DNA from: Curtobacterium oceanosedimentum
Lineage (GTDB): Bacteria > Actinomycetota > Actinomycetes > Actinomycetales > Microbacteriaceae
Length of the DNA stretch: 64,000 nt
Reading direction: 5' to 3'
Assembly (NCBI RefSeq): GCF_020297365.1
Contig: NZ_JAIXIG010000002.1
Location: 110,534-174,533 of the forward strand
Shown here piece after piece: positions 57,159 to 64,000 of this stretch; the first letter of the stretch is position 1; each line of letters begins with the position of its first letter. The position numbers and the translations under genes are program-made. The notes beneath the pieces were generated by a model. It was given only the letters and a program-made list of their open reading frames with translations, was not told where the DNA came from and searched no databases.

Positions 57159-59144
57159 GTGACCGCGACAGACGCCGAGCGGGCCGCCCAGCGCGACGCC
57201 ACCGAGCAGCCCCTCGACCGCAGCACCCGTGTGCGCCGTTGGATGCTGCACGGGGCCGACCAGGGCGCCTCGCACCAGGGCCCGCACCAGGTCGAGGTCG
57301 AGAAGACCCATCCCTGGTGGCGGGTGATGTGCCTGACCGGTGTCGACTACTTCTCGACCCTGGGGTACCAGCCGGCGATCGCCGCCCTGGCCGCCGGACT
57401 GCTGTCGCCGATCGCCACGATCGTGCTCGTGCTCGTCACGCTGTTCGGGGCGCTGCCGGTGTACCGACGCGTCGCCAGCGACAGCTTCCGCGGCGCCGGG
57501 TCGATCATGATGCTCGAGAAGCTGCTGCCCTGGTGGGCCGGCAAGCTGCTCGTGCTCGTCCTGCTCGGCTTCGCCGTGACGGACTTCATGATCACCATGA
57601 CGCTCTCGGCCGCCGACGCCACGGCCCACATCGCCGAGAACCCGTACACGCCGCAGTGGTTCACCGAGATCCCGGTGCCGATCACCCTCGTGCTGCTGCT
57701 CCTGCTCGGCATCGTGTTCCTGCGGGGGTTCAAGGAGGCCATCGGGATCGCCGTCGGCCTGGTCGCCGTGTTCCTGGCGCTCAACGCGATCGTCGTGGTC
57801 GTGTCGCTCTGGCACGTGTTCGAGCGTCCGATGGTGGCGAGCGACTGGTGGACGAACCTGACCGCGCAGCACAGCAACCCGCTCGTCATGATCGGCATCG
57901 CGCTCGTGGTGTTCCCGAAGCTTGCGCTCGGTCTGTCGGGCTTCGAGACCGGCGTCGCGGTGATGCCCCAGGTCCGGGGTGACGCCGGCGACGACCCGGA
58001 CGGCCGCCCCGAGGGACGGATCCGCGGGACGAAGCGCCTGCTCACCGTCGCGGCCGTGATCATGAGCTCGTTCCTCATCACCTCGTCGATCGCGACGACC
58101 TTCCTCATCCCGCAGCACGAGTTCCAGCCGGGCGGCGGGGCGAACGGCCGCGCCCTGGCGTTCCTGGCGCACGAGTACCTCGGCAACGTGTTCGGCTCGG
58201 TGTACGACGCCTCGACGGTCGCGATCCTGTGGTTCGCCGGTGCGAGCGCGATGGCGGGGCTGCTCAACCTGGTGCCGCGGTTCCTGCCCCGCTACGGCAT
58301 GGCCCCGCAGTGGGCACGCGCGGTCCGACCGCTCGTCATCATCTTCACGCTGATCGCCTTCGCCATCACGATCGTCTTCGAGGCGAACGTCGACGCCCAG
58401 GGCGGCGCGTACGCCACCGGCGTGCTCGTCCTGATCACGAGTGCCGCCGTCGCCGTGACGCTGTCCGCCCGCCGCCGACAGCAGCGCAAGCGCACCATCG
58501 CCTTCGGCGTGATCACCGTCGTCTTCGTCTACACGACCGTCGCGAACGTGATCGAGCGGCCGGACGGTGTCCGCATCGCCGCGATCTTCATCATCGCCAT
58601 CGTCGTGGTGTCCCTCGTGTCCCGCGTGCGCCGGTCGTTCGAGCTCCGGGCCTCGTCCATCGAGCTCGACGCGACGGCCCAGCAGTTCGTCGAGGCCGAC
58701 GCCGACCAGTTCAGCGCGGTCTGCATCATCGCCAACGAGCCGGGTGCCGGCACGGCCGCGGCCTACCGTGCGAAGGGGCGCGAGGAACGCCGCGACTCGG
58801 GCATCCCGGCCCGCGTCCCCACGATGTTCCTCGAGGTCCTGCCGGCTGACTCCTCCGACTTCGAGGAGGACCTGGTGGTCGAGGGTCACGTCGTGCACGG
58901 GCACCGCGTGCTCCGCGTCCGGTCCGGCAACGTCCCGAACACCATCGCGTCGACGCTGTTGGCCATCCGGGACATCGCGGGCGTCGTGCCGAGCATCTAC
59001 TTCGAGTGGAACGAGGGCAACCCGATCCGGAACGCCCTGCGCTTCGTCTTCACCGGCGTCGGCGACGTCGCCCCCGTCACGCGCGAGGTCCTGCGCGAGG
59101 CCGAACCGGACGTCAACCGTCGGCCGAGCGTCCACGTGTCGTGA
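57159..59144 (+). CDS. APC superfamily amino acid permease-like transporter
   Basis: A 661-residue protein. The N-terminal ~55 residues are soluble and His-rich near 40. About 12 hydrophobic segments cover 60-490, beginning [23 protein letters not shown], with a C-terminal soluble domain at about 500-661. The layout fits large actinobacterial APC permeases related to KUP-like or amino acid transporters; the substrate is unknown. Leaderless start: TAGCAT (57146-57151) ends 7 nt before GTG 57159. The stop overlaps the EamA gene start. Confidence 0.85.
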   Translation: MTATDAERAAQRDATEQPLDRSTRVRRWMLHGADQGASHQGPHQVEVEKTHPWWRVMCLTGVDYFSTLGYQPAIAALAAGLLSPIATIVLVLVTLFGALPVYRRVASDSFRGAGSIMMLEKLLPWWAGKLLVLVLLGFAVTDFMITMTLSAADATAHIAENPYTPQWFTEIPVPITLVLLLLLGIVFLRGFKEAIGIAVGLVAVFLALNAIVVVVSLWHVFERPMVASDWWTNLTAQHSNPLVMIGIALVVFPKLALGLSGFETGVAVMPQVRGDAGDDPDGRPEGRIRGTKRLLTVAAVIMSSFLITSSIATTFLIPQHEFQPGGGANGRALAFLAHEYLGNVFGSVYDASTVAILWFAGASAMAGLLNLVPRFLPRYGMAPQWARAVRPLVIIFTLIAFAITIVFEANVDAQGGAYATGVLVLITSAAVAVTLSARRRQQRKRTIAFGVITVVFVYTTVANVIERPDGVRIAAIFIIAIVVVSLVSRVRRSFELRASSIELDATAQQFVEADADQFSAVCIIANEPGAGTAAAYRAKGREERRDSGIPARVPTMFLEVLPADSSDFEEDLVVEGHVVHGHRVLRVRSGNVPNTIASTLLAIRDIAGVVPSIYFEWNEGNPIRNALRFVFTGVGDVAPVTREVLREAEPDVNRRPSVHVS

Positions 59145-60157
59145 GCCGGGCACCGGGCGCGGGGCGTGCCTCCCGGCCCGTCGGTGGCCTGGCGGCGATC
59201 GCGATCGCCGCGGCGGTGTGGGGCACCACCGGGACCGCGACGCACTTCGCGCCCGGCGTGCCGGCGTTCGTCTTCGGTGCGGTCTCCTTCGGCCTCGGCG
59301 GCCTCGTGCTCGCGGCGACCGCGGGCCGTGGCACCCTGCGCGCCGTCGCACAGCGCCGGACCCGTGGCTGGGCACTGCTCGGCGCCGCATCGCTCGTGGT
59401 CTACGCGGTGGCGTTCTACGCGGCCCTCGCCGACGCCGGGGTCGCGCTCGGCACGACCCTGGCGATCGGATCGTCACCCGTCTTCGCCGGTCTGGTCGAG
59501 TGGGTCGCCGACAGCACGCGCGTCACCCGCCGGTGGGTCGTCGCCACCCTGGTGAGCGTGGTCGGCATGGTCGTCGTCACCCTCGCGCGTTCCGAGCACG
59601 ACGGCGGCGGGCGCTCGCTCGCCCTCGGTGTCGGCAGTGCCCTGGTCGCCGGCCTGACGTACGCGACCTACTCGTGGGCGGTGGCGCGGGGCATGCACGC
59701 CGCCGCGAGTCGGATGCCGATCGCCGTGGGCCGACTCGGGGTCGACGTCGTGCGGGTCGGCGGTGACGTCGGAGTCACGGCCGCACGAGCCGCCCGCGGG
59801 CCGAGCGAGCGCGGGCTGGTCGGTGCGGTGTTCGGGCTGGCCGCGGTCCCGCTCGTCGTGCTCGCCGTCGTCGCCGGCGGGCCGTTCCTGACCGGAGCCG
59901 GCAACTGGCCGGTGTTCCTGTACCTGGCGCTGGTGCCGACGGTGATCGGCCACTCGCTGTACGCGGTCGGGCTCCGGACGGTGACGGCATCGGTCGCGAC
60001 GCTGCTGTCGCTGCTCGAGCCCGTCGTCGCGGCGGTGCTGGCCGTGCTCGTGGTGGGGGAGCGGCTGGGCGTCGGCGGGTGGGCCGGCATCGTGCTGGTG
60101 GTGGCCGGGCTGTCCGTGCTGGCGCTGCCCGCGCGGCACCCGCTGCCCCCGCGCTGA
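59141..60157 (+). CDS. EamA family (DMT) transporter
   Basis: A 338-residue drug/metabolite transporter with ten hydrophobic segments in two EamA repeats (about 15-145 and 195-330). A 45-residue Arg/Ala-rich loop (about 185-225) separates the repeats. The signature [12 protein letters not shown] near the start and [20 protein letters not shown] near 285-305 are typical. GTG 59141 overlaps the previous stop (GTGA). The first codons (GRASRPVGG) lie in DNA resembling the dispersed element (59164-59178). Confidence 0.88.
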   Translation: MSRAPGAGRASRPVGGLAAIAIAAAVWGTTGTATHFAPGVPAFVFGAVSFGLGGLVLAATAGRGTLRAVAQRRTRGWALLGAASLVVYAVAFYAALADAGVALGTTLAIGSSPVFAGLVEWVADSTRVTRRWVVATLVSVVGMVVVTLARSEHDGGGRSLALGVGSALVAGLTYATYSWAVARGMHAAASRMPIAVGRLGVDVVRVGGDVGVTAARAARGPSERGLVGAVFGLAAVPLVVLAVVAGGPFLTGAGNWPVFLYLALVPTVIGHSLYAVGLRTVTASVATLLSLLEPVVAAVLAVLVVGERLGVGGWAGIVLVVAGLSVLALPARHPLPPR

Positions 60158-60236
60158 GCCGTGCCAGCGTGGCGCTCGCGCTCGACCGTGCCCGCGTGGC
60201 GCTCGCGCCGAGCCGTGCCCGCGCGCCGCCCGCGCG
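60156..60236. repeat. 27-bp tandem repeat, three copies, in a convergent gap
   Basis: Units 60156-60182, 60183-60209 and 60210-60236 exactly fill the gap between the EamA stop and the acyl-CoA ligase stop. Copies 1 and 2 differ at a few positions; copy 3 is more diverged. Confidence 0.8.
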
Positions 60237-61919
60237 TCAGCTGTCCAGGATCTGGTCCCGCACCTTCCGCCGCAGCACCTTGCCGATCATCGAGCGCGGC
60301 AGGTCCTCGACCACGACGATCCGACGGGGCACCTTGTAGGCAGCCAGGTGGTCACGCGACCACGCACGGAGCGCCGCCGGGTCGAACGTCGACGGGTCCT
60401 TCGGCACGACGGCGGCGACGACCTGCTCGTTGCCCGCCTGCGTGATGCCGACGACCGCGACCTCCTTGACGCTCGGGTGCTTGAGCAGGGTGTCCTCGAC
60501 CTCGGACGGCGACACGTTGAAGCCGCCGGTGATGATGAGTTCCTTGAGCCGGTCGACGATCCGGACGTAGCCGTCCGCGTCGATCGCCACGATGTCACCG
60601 GTGCGGAACCACCCGTCGGGCGTGAAGACTTCGTCGGTCGCCTCGGCCTTGCCCCAGTAGCCGCGGAACACCTGCGGACCGCGCACCTGCAGCTCGCCGG
60701 GCTCGTCGACGCCCAGCACCCTCGTGTCGTCGTCCGGGTCGACCACGCGTGCCTCGGTGGAGGACAGCGGCAGGCCGATCGAGCCGAGCCGACGCTCCGG
60801 TGACACCGGGTTCGCCATGAGGACGGGGGAGCACTCGGACAGGCCGTAGCCCTCGACCAGGTAGCCGTCCGTCCGGGCCTCCCACGGTTCGACGATGTCC
60901 TGCGACAGCGGCATCGCGCCGGAGATGCCGATCTCGATGCCCCTGAGTGACACCTTCGCCGAGTCGGCCGCGTGCTGCAGCCGGGCGTAGATCGGGGGCA
61001 CGGCCGGCAGGAACGTCGGCGGGTGCCGCTTGATCGCGCTCAGCACCAGGGCGGGGTCGAAGGCGGGGAAGAGCACGAGTCGCGAGGCCATGCTCATCGC
61101 GAAGGTCAGGCAGAGCGTCAGCCCGTACGCGTGGAACATCGGCAGCACGGCGTACACGACGTTGTCGCCGCGCCGGATTTGCGGCACCCAGGCGCGGGCC
61201 TGTGCGGCGTTCGCCAGCAGGTTGCGGTGCGAGAGGACCGCGCCCTTCGGCGTCCCGGTGGTGCCGGACGTGTACTGGATCAGCGCGACGTCGTCGACGG
61301 TCGGCCGCGGGTGCCGCTTCGACAGCTTGCGTGAACGGACCAGGTCGTCCCACTTCGTCGTGCCGCGCACCGAGGCCGTGAGCTTGGCGCGGGACTCCTT
61401 CGCCTTCGCCACCGGCAGGGCGAGTGCCAGACGGGTGCTGCGGGGCATGGCGCGGGTGATGTCGACGGAGACGATCGCGTCGAGGTGCACGTCCGACGGG
61501 AAGTCCTGCAGTGTCGCGACCGACTTGTCCCACGCGATGGCGACCTTCGCGCCGTGGTCCTCGAACTGGTGCCGCAGCTCGCGGGGTGTGTAGAGCGGAT
61601 TGTGCTCGACGACGATCGCGCCGAGTCGCAGGACCGCGTAGAAGGCCACGACGTGCTGGGGGCAGTTCGGCAGGACGATCGCGACACGGTCGCCGGCGCC
61701 CACCCCGAGCTTCCGCAGCCCGTTCGCCGCACGGAGGATCTGCTCCTCGAGCTCGGCGTACGTCGTGGTCCGCTTGAAGAACTCCAGGGCGACCCGCTTC
61801 GGGAACCGCCGGGCGGACTCCTCGACCAGGTCGACCAGGGAACCGCGCTGTTCCTCGATGTCGTGCGGGACCCCCGGGGCGTACGAGGCAAGCCAGGGAC
61901 GAGGCGTGTCGATGCTCAC
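60237..61919 (-). CDS. Long-chain fatty-acid-CoA ligase (AMP-binding)
   Basis: A 560-residue adenylate-forming enzyme. The P-loop YTSGTTGTPKGA is at 216-227. The adenine-binding EGYGLSECSPV lies near 348, DGWFRTGDI near 437, and the catalytic-lysine region RSMIGKVLRRKVRD at the C-terminus. This is a full FadD-type layout. Leaderless start: TAGGTT (61932-61927) ends 7 nt before GTG 61919. The longer frame upstream crosses other genes and is a shadow. Confidence 0.94.
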   Translation of the reverse strand: MSIDTPRPWLASYAPGVPHDIEEQRGSLVDLVEESARRFPKRVALEFFKRTTTYAELEEQILRAANGLRKLGVGAGDRVAIVLPNCPQHVVAFYAVLRLGAIVVEHNPLYTPRELRHQFEDHGAKVAIAWDKSVATLQDFPSDVHLDAIVSVDITRAMPRSTRLALALPVAKAKESRAKLTASVRGTTKWDDLVRSRKLSKRHPRPTVDDVALIQYTSGTTGTPKGAVLSHRNLLANAAQARAWVPQIRRGDNVVYAVLPMFHAYGLTLCLTFAMSMASRLVLFPAFDPALVLSAIKRHPPTFLPAVPPIYARLQHAADSAKVSLRGIEIGISGAMPLSQDIVEPWEARTDGYLVEGYGLSECSPVLMANPVSPERRLGSIGLPLSSTEARVVDPDDDTRVLGVDEPGELQVRGPQVFRGYWGKAEATDEVFTPDGWFRTGDIVAIDADGYVRIVDRLKELIITGGFNVSPSEVEDTLLKHPSVKEVAVVGITQAGNEQVVAAVVPKDPSTFDPAALRAWSRDHLAAYKVPRRIVVVEDLPRSMIGKVLRRKVRDQILDS

Positions 61920-62015
61920 GCGACCCAACCTAGCGGGCCGCCCCCGAGCGCGCTGGGAACGGCCACGAGGCGCGACACCGAGCCTGCTCACAGGGGCCGG
62001 ACGGACGATGACGCC

Positions 62016-62945
62016 ATGCCCTCCGTCTCCGATGCCTTCCGCTCGCGGCTCAACGACACGTTCACGGGTGGGGCGGCGGGCAAGCCGGCCTGGATCGACG
62101 ACCTCGAGCAGGGCACCGACGCGGGCTTCTTCGGCCCCGGCTCTGCGACCTGGGCGGTCCACGGCGGCAAGCACACGATCGTGGCGGGGGTACGGGCACT
62201 GCTCGTCCAGGCGCTGCACCCGGGCGCCCTGGCCGGTGTCGCCGACCACTCCCGGTACCGCGAGGACCCGTTCGGCCGGCTCGCGGGCACCATCCGCTGG
62301 ATCTACACCGTCTCGCACGGCGACACCGCGACCGCCCGCAGCGCGAGCGACTGGGTGCTGCGCCTGCACGAGCGGGTGCGCGGGCAGTACGTCGACGGGC
62401 ACGGCGTCACCCGTGACTACTCGGCGAACGACCCGGACCTGGCGCGCTGGGTGCACCTGGCCTTCACCGACGCGTTCCTGCGCGCGGCGCAGCGCTGGGG
62501 TGGTCCGATCCCCGGTGGCCCGGACGCCTACGTGCGCGAGTGGGCGGAGGCCGCGCGGCTCATGCGCGTCGACGACCCGCCGGAGTCCGAGGCGGAGCTC
62601 CGCGCCCAGATGAACGGCTACCTGGACCGCGGCGAACTCGCCGTGACGGCCCGCACCCGTGACGTGGTCCGGTTCATCAAGAACCCGCCGCTCGCGATGC
62701 TCCTGCGGCCGGGGTACCGCGCGGTGTACGAGGGCGCCGTGTCGACGCTCGATCCGCGGCACCGGTCCATGCTCGGCATCCGGGGGCGCACCGTCGGTCC
62801 CGTGGAGCTGCCGGTCGCCAGGACGACGGGCCTGGTGCTCGACGGCCTCGGCTCGGTGCTCGGCGACCAGACCGGTTCCGAGCGCGCGGCGCTGGTGCGC
62901 ATCGCGCGCCTGCAGCGCGAGCACCAGGGCGACGCCGTCGTCTGA
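62016..62945 (+). CDS. MpaB/Lcp-type oxygenase family protein (DUF2236)
   Basis: A 309-residue helical protein of the DUF2236 (ER-bound oxygenase MpaB, latex-clearing protein) family. The family hallmarks are LLVQALHPGALAGVADHSRYREDPFGRLAGT near 62-92, with a His that would ligate heme, and the later DPDLARWVHLAFTDAFL segment near 140-158. No signal peptide. ATG 62016 is preceded by GACGAT 6 nt upstream, a weak leaderless box. Substrate unknown. Confidence 0.88.
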   Translation: MPSVSDAFRSRLNDTFTGGAAGKPAWIDDLEQGTDAGFFGPGSATWAVHGGKHTIVAGVRALLVQALHPGALAGVADHSRYREDPFGRLAGTIRWIYTVSHGDTATARSASDWVLRLHERVRGQYVDGHGVTRDYSANDPDLARWVHLAFTDAFLRAAQRWGGPIPGGPDAYVREWAEAARLMRVDDPPESEAELRAQMNGYLDRGELAVTARTRDVVRFIKNPPLAMLLRPGYRAVYEGAVSTLDPRHRSMLGIRGRTVGPVELPVARTTGLVLDGLGSVLGDQTGSERAALVRIARLQREHQGDAVV

Positions 62946-62967
62946 CACGCGTCGTCGACGCGGCCGG

Positions 62968-63015
62968 GACGGACGGGAGGCACGGTGCCAGCTGGCACCG
63001 TGCCTCCCGTCCGTC
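62968..63015. terminator. 48-bp perfect palindrome (two GGAGGC elements), bidirectional terminator
   Basis: All 48 bases form an exact inverted repeat without a loop. It contains exact 18-nt consensus copies on both strands (62971-62988 and 62995-63012). It lies in a convergent gap 10 nt before the aldo/keto reductase stop. Confidence 0.85.
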
Positions 63016-63025
63016 GGTGGGTGAG

Positions 63026-64000
63026 TCAGAAACCGGACGGCACCCGAGGGGTGTACGCGGACTCGAGTCGGGCGACCTCGTCGTCGGTGAGCCGGAGCGA
63101 GACGGCGGCGACCGCGTCGTCGATGTGGTGCTCCTTCGTGGCGCCGACGATGGGTGCCGACACGGCGGGCTTGCCCGCGACCCAGGCCAGGGCGATCTGC
63201 GCCATCGGGACCCCGCGCTCGGCGGCGACGGCCTGGACCGCGTCGACGATGGCGCGGTTGGCGTCCTCGTCCTGCCGGTAGAGCGTCTTGCCGAACTCGT
63301 CGGTCTGGGCGCGCGAGCCGGAGCCGGAGGCGTCCCACGGGCGCGTGACGCGGCCGCGGGCGAGCGGGCTCCACGGGATGACGCCGACGCCGGTGTGCTC
63401 GCAGAAGGGGTGCATCTCGCGCTCCTCCTCGCGTTCGAGCAGGTTGTACTGGTCCTGCATGCTGACGAACGGCGTCCAGCCGTGCAGTTCGGCGACGTGC
63501 TGCATCTCGGCGAACTGCCACGTCCACATGCTGCTCGCGCCCAGGTACCGGGCCTTGCCGGCCTTGACGACGTCGTGCAGGGCCTCCATCGTCTCCTCGA
63601 CCGGCGTGAGCGGGTCGAAACGGTGGATCTGGTACAGGTCGACGTAGTCCGTGCCGAGCCGGGTCAGCGAGGCGTCGATCTCGTGCATGATCGCCGTGCG
63701 GGACAGGCCGGCGCCGTTGCGGCCGGGACGCATCCGGTTGAAGACCTTCGTGAGGACCTGGACGTCCTCGCGCGGGGCGAGTTCCTTGAGGAGCGTGCCG
63801 GTGATCTCCTCGCTGGAGCCGTCGGAGTAGACGTTCGCGGTGTCGAAGGTGGTGATGCCTGCTTCGAAGGCCCGACGGACGAACGGGCGGGCGTCGTCGA
63901 TGCCGACGCTCCAGGCGTGGGAGCCGCGGTCGGGGTCGCCGTAGGACATCATGCCGAGGACGACGCTGCTGATCTCGAGGCCGGAGGCGCCGAGACGTTC
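63026..64000 (-). CDS. Aldo/keto reductase, partial (5' end off window)
   Basis: The frame is open to the right edge, giving 324 visible residues that begin ERLGASGLEISSVVLG; only a few N-terminal residues should be missing. AKR features: DTANVYSDGSSEE with catalytic Asp and Tyr, LTKVFNRM with the Lys, and DLYQIHRFD with the His. C-terminal cofactor loop residues are in SAPIVGATKEHHIDDA. An internal ATG at 63952 would cut into the barrel and is not the start. Probably NADPH-dependent; substrate unknown. Confidence 0.92.
   Translation of the reverse strand, partial: ERLGASGLEISSVVLGMMSYGDPDRGSHAWSVGIDDARPFVRRAFEAGITTFDTANVYSDGSSEEITGTLLKELAPREDVQVLTKVFNRMRPGRNGAGLSRTAIMHEIDASLTRLGTDYVDLYQIHRFDPLTPVEETMEALHDVVKAGKARYLGASSMWTWQFAEMQHVAELHGWTPFVSMQDQYNLLEREEEREMHPFCEHTGVGVIPWSPLARGRVTRPWDASGSGSRAQTDEFGKTLYRQDEDANRAIVDAVQAVAAERGVPMAQIALAWVAGKPAVSAPIVGATKEHHIDDAVAAVSLRLTDDEVARLESAYTPRVPSGF

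Noticed and set aside
63026..63952. ATG at 63952 as the aldo/keto reductase start
   Set aside because: The frame continues upstream with the conserved N-terminal strand sequence RLGASGLEISSVVLG to the window edge, so the true start is outside.

Overview
The window is 64 kb of very GC-rich, gene-dense chromosomal DNA. Codon use, GTG starts, an initiator tRNA, a tRNA-Leu and marker families (DUF2342 protease, UPF0182, DUF3039, DUF3097, DUF3054, MpaB-type oxygenase) point to an actinobacterium, most likely Microbacteriaceae and Curtobacterium-like. The genus is an inference from protein families; no rRNA is present. I see no prophage, insertion sequence or CRISPR array. Almost all of the window reads as core chromosome with a few accessory loci.

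Layout. 1-7.9 kb: the edge of a TOMM/ThiF-like gene, a DUF2342 protease, a YlbL-type PDZ/Lon protease, a UPF0182 membrane protein, tRNA-fMet and a nitrilase-family amidohydrolase. 7.9-11.3 kb: an aminotransferase diverging from an HtrA protease with a Gln/Tyr/Gly-rich cytoplasmic tail. 11.5-18.4 kb: a surface-polymer locus with two GT2 glycosyltransferases, a CDP-alcohol phosphatidyltransferase, a TagB/F-like polymerase, a Wzm/Wzt-type exporter and a LicC-like nucleotidyltransferase. 18.7-21.8 kb: an ABC exporter pair and DUF3039. 22-26.1 kb: nicotinate phosphoribosyltransferase, a 92-bp hairpin repeat array, then murI, rph and rdgB. 26.3-32.2 kb: DedA, tRNA-Leu, an MFS transporter, mnmA and ligA. 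32.4-39.8 kb: a secreted DUF1023 hydrolase, a class A PBP and gatCAB. 39.9-41.7 kb: a type III polyketide synthase with a methyltransferase. 41.8-48.9 kb: a sugar-uptake operon (ROK regulator, binding protein, two permeases, GH4 phosphoglycosidase, BadF-type kinase). 49-64 kb: alcohol dehydrogenase, DUF3097, an unknown protein, DUF3054, a GDPD-inositol phosphatase fusion, a DrrAB exporter, an APC transporter, an EamA transporter, an acyl-CoA ligase, an MpaB oxygenase and a partial aldo/keto reductase.

Three sequence-level patterns stand out. First, a dispersed 18-nt element (GGNCKGGAGGCMCGGTGC) occurs as near-perfect palindromes behind six genes, as single copies in other intergenic gaps, and in frame inside poorly conserved parts of proteins. 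Second, at least 14 genes have a TANNNT -10 box ending exactly 6-7 nt before the start codon, the mark of leaderless transcription; this also fixes several start codons. Third, five ~92-bp hairpin units fill the 605-bp gap upstream of murI.

The most interesting functional proposals are the GDPD-inositol monophosphatase fusion (a one-chain route from glycerophosphoinositol to free inositol), the ABC-imported sugar that must be phosphorylated inside the cell before a GH4 enzyme can act, and the CDP-polyol surface-polymer locus whose phosphatidyltransferase has His in place of the last motif Asp.
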